Virus record (IMG/VR): IMGVR_UViG_3300032799_000120 | Location: 1-24,084 of that record | DNA length: 24,084 nt | Source: a virus | Strand: one strand, 5' to 3' | In this document: piece after piece, positions 21,854-24,084 of the stretch | Numbering within the stretch: position 1 is the first letter of the stretch | Layout of the letters: each line of letters opens with the position of its first letter | The notes under the pieces: generated by a model | What the model saw: only the letters and a program-made list of their open reading frames with translations | Told to the model about the DNA's origin: nothing | The model's database searches: none | Translations under genes and position numbers: made by a program

Positions 21854-23613
21854 AAAAATATTATCTCCGAGGCTGATTGGACGTCGTCAAGGACTACTGC
21901 ACGCGCCAGAGCATTGAACAGAGCTGATGCGCCGTCAATTTTGCTGTCGTTGTCTTGTTTATCCGGCATTTTTCTTTCACTTTTGTACTCGTGTACGATG
22001 ACATTACTTATGTTCCACGCCATTACCGGGTTTCCATCATGATGAATCCGGCCAGAATCGATGGCCGCTTCCAGCTCATTGATGGGGATGGTAAGATAAC
22101 TGCCATGCTGTGGAATCGTGACCGGGACCATCCCTGCATCTTGCAAATCATGACTTATCTGGATGGCGCCCCAGGGATCATGCGGTACCTCTTCGACGGT
22201 GAATTTGTAAGAATCTTCGATGATGTCATCGCGTATTCTGTTGAAATCCTGTTCGTTGCCATCGCAAACTTCTATAAATCCGTCATTTTGCCAGCCGGTA
22301 AACATGGCTTGCAGCACAGGGTTTTCCTGTTCTGTTATTTGCGATTCGCAAATGTAGAAACGGGTAAATATGTAATAGTGGGACGCCCCGCCTATGTACC
22401 GTTTAAACAGTAATATTTTTGCTGAAAGGTCACGTTTTTTGGCTAAGTCCAAACCTATCCAGCAGGATTCCCCGAGAAAATCTTCCAGATTCATGTTTTT
22501 ATCGTGGCACAACTCCCAGCTTAAAACGTTGTAATAAGCGTTTTTGGCGTTACACCAGACATTCAAATGCTTGGTCTTGAAGCTGTTTTGTTTGCTGGCC
22601 TTTTGAATAGCCAGTTTTTGCGCTGCTTTGACGAAATCAGGCGCTACCGAAATGCCATAATTGGGGTTGGCCTTGATCAGCATTTGCGGATCAGTCCAGT
22701 CGTCGCCATCATCCAGTCCATAGCAAACGGCGAATAGTTGCGGCCAGTCCATGGTGCCTAACAGGACATTAACTGCATCTTTATCCATTTCGTAGCATGG
22801 ACTGAACAGGTTTTCGCCGCTGGTTGTGATAACCAGTACTAGCGGCTCTTGACGTGCCGCCATGCCTGTTACCATTGTGTCGTACAGATCGGCGGTATCG
22901 TGTTCGTGAAACTCATCAATGATGGCGCAGGATGGACTTGCACCATCACCAGGCTTGCCAATGACCGGTTCAAATTTTGATCCGTCCGGTCGGACAATGG
23001 AACGGGCCTTGTCATCCAGTCGATAGGCTCTTTTCAGCGACGGGGTGTTTTGCACCATTTTCTTGGCAGGTGTGAATACTTCGTCTGCCTGTTTTAACGT
23101 TCCGGCACCGCAATAAACTTCCGCGCCAACTTCGTCGTCAGCACATAGCATGTAAAGGCCAATAGCGGCGGAGAGAACTGATTTTCCGTTCTTTCTGGGA
23201 ATTCGTAAATAGACAACGGTATATCTACGGAACCCGGTTGTTTTATTTATCCATCCGAAAATGTTAGCAACAATGAATTTTTGCCAGGCTCCTAGTTGTA
23301 TTAACCGGTTAGCCCCGACTTGCGCCGCATAATGGCCTTTTACATGCGGTAATTGTTCGATGAAGGCAATGGTTTTCCATGCCTTTGCAAAATCAAAACG
23401 GTATAGATAATCAGGATCAGTAATAGACAGCTGATAATCATCAATAAATTTCCTACATGCAGCTATTTCTGTTTTTGCCGCCAGGCGATGACCTGTCGTT
23501 ACATCATTGGAATACCCGAGAATATCCTGAAACCAGGACGCATTTTCATTGTAGATGTCTATCTGACGCGTAGATACGTTCAATTTGGACAAACGGGTTG
23601 ATCTCCTCGTCAC
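21850..23613 (-). CDS. terL: Terminase large subunit
   Basis: This 587-aa protein (GTG start) is the packaging motor. Walker A is PRKNGKSV (near 139-146), Walker B with catalytic Glu is AIIDEFHEH (near 229-237), and the nuclease part shows WIGLDLAKKRDLSA (near 384-397) and HDPWGAIQ (near 476-483). The GTG at 23613 has no clear ribosome site. A TTG seven codons later has AGGAG 10 bases upstream and may be the true start. The frame overlaps the small subunit by up to 68 bp. Confidence 0.95.
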   Translation of the reverse strand: MTRRSTRLSKLNVSTRQIDIYNENASWFQDILGYSNDVTTGHRLAAKTEIAACRKFIDDYQLSITDPDYLYRFDFAKAWKTIAFIEQLPHVKGHYAAQVGANRLIQLGAWQKFIVANIFGWINKTTGFRRYTVVYLRIPRKNGKSVLSAAIGLYMLCADDEVGAEVYCGAGTLKQADEVFTPAKKMVQNTPSLKRAYRLDDKARSIVRPDGSKFEPVIGKPGDGASPSCAIIDEFHEHDTADLYDTMVTGMAARQEPLVLVITTSGENLFSPCYEMDKDAVNVLLGTMDWPQLFAVCYGLDDGDDWTDPQMLIKANPNYGISVAPDFVKAAQKLAIQKASKQNSFKTKHLNVWCNAKNAYYNVLSWELCHDKNMNLEDFLGESCWIGLDLAKKRDLSAKILLFKRYIGGASHYYIFTRFYICESQITEQENPVLQAMFTGWQNDGFIEVCDGNEQDFNRIRDDIIEDSYKFTVEEVPHDPWGAIQISHDLQDAGMVPVTIPQHGSYLTIPINELEAAIDSGRIHHDGNPVMAWNISNVIVHEYKSERKMPDKQDNDSKIDGASALFNALARAVVLDDVQSASEIIFL

Positions 23614-24025
23614 TAAAAATATCCATTTGTACTGACTCCAATTGTCGGCGGGCTTGCGGTGTTAAGCCAAAGTCACCTACATAGCTGCGAAGCATCCGGC
23701 GGGCTTCATTGAGTTGGCCGATCTCAGGGCGGTTCTTTTCTTGAAATCCATTACGCGTTTCTGAAGCATAAGTATCGCCTTCTTTCCGAAGATATTTCGC
23801 AAGACGATCAATGCTTGAAACCACCCGGCAATACTCGACCAGAGTATCGACAAAAAGATCATTCAGGTATCCATGCAGTGCAAGCAATGGCGCAATCCTG
23901 TCCCACACTACCAGCTCATCTTCTTCTAATCTGAAGCATGGCCGTAACCGACGAGCCTCCTCATAGTGTTCTTGCTTTAGATCAAGAGCAGTCATCGAAA
24001 CTGGTCTAACTGACTTTCTCATCAT
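23546..24025 (-). CDS. terS: Terminase small subunit, P27 family
   Basis: This 159-aa protein has the P27-type layout: a helical start (WDRIAPLLALHGYLNDLFVDTLVEYCRVVSSIDRLAKYL), a polar linker (EKNRPEIGQLNEARRMLRSYV) and the family ending GDFGLTPQARRQL. It binds packaging sites and hands DNA to the large subunit. In P27 phages it lies directly before the large subunit, as here. AGGTGA is very close to the ATG pair, so the second ATG may be used. The 59 bp upstream (24026-24084) hold a 15-codon ORF whose TGA touches the first ATG. Confidence 0.88.
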   Translation of the reverse strand: MMRKSVRPVSMTALDLKQEHYEEARRLRPCFRLEEDELVVWDRIAPLLALHGYLNDLFVDTLVEYCRVVSSIDRLAKYLRKEGDTYASETRNGFQEKNRPEIGQLNEARRMLRSYVGDFGLTPQARRQLESVQMDIFSDEEINPFVQIERIYASDRHLQ

Positions 24026-24084
24026 TCACCTATTCAATTTATTGGCTTTTTGTATTTCAGAAACGAACCGCATAAAAATTTAAC

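Overview
The window is the late (structural) half of a tailed, siphovirus-like temperate phage. One continuous minus-strand block, positions 1031-24025, runs from the terminase to a terminal tail fibre protein. At the left edge lies the 3' end of a plus-strand tyrosine integrase, a small HNH endonuclease and the phage attachment site. The host is most likely a gammaproteobacterium. This inference rests on the 45-bp attachment core, which matches the 3' half of a bacterial tRNA-His (anticodon GTG, C73, encoded CCA), on IHF-like sites, and on REP-like and other dispersed palindromes. The species cannot be fixed from the sequence.

Layout, in late-transcription order (right to left): terminase small and large subunits, HK97-type portal, ClpP-like (S14) head protease, HK97-fold major capsid protein (18575-24025). 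Next come six beta-rich accessory structural genes (14516-18476), including a LamG-like protein with a 60-bp-period tandem repeat. The head-tail connector and tail genes follow: phiE125 gp8-like connector, a 60-aa membrane/secreted-type protein, tail terminator-like protein, major tail protein, and a tail assembly chaperone with a lambda-type GGGAAAG -1 frameshift. After them lie an Ig-like protein, two small proteins, an HK97 gp10-like protein and the tape measure. The tail tip module is DUF2460, a DNA methyltransferase cargo gene, DUF2163, an NlpC/P60 peptidase and a 1082-aa tail tip protein with an inserted Asp-box propeller-like domain. A fibre protein ends the block. Many genes overlap by 1-8 bp (TAATG or ATGA junctions), so translation is probably coupled.

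The most informative region is 808-1027. Four same-direction copies of ATTGCAACCA, two on each side of the tRNA-derived core, and three perfect matches to the IHF consensus make this look like a complete attP. An integrated prophage would have half of these arm sites at each end. The integrase is on one side and the tail genes on the other, so the DNA is best read as a circular or excised phage genome, a phage-plasmid, or a tandem-prophage junction.

Other notable points are host-type palindromic elements between tail genes, similar intrinsic-terminator hairpins just upstream of both the capsid and major tail genes, and one E1-FCCH-like beta domain shared by the tail tube and the DUF2460 protein. 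I saw no CRISPR array, reverse transcriptase, toxin-antitoxin pair or recognisable defence operon. The novelty here is in the structural, decoration and integration elements, not in a separate new system.
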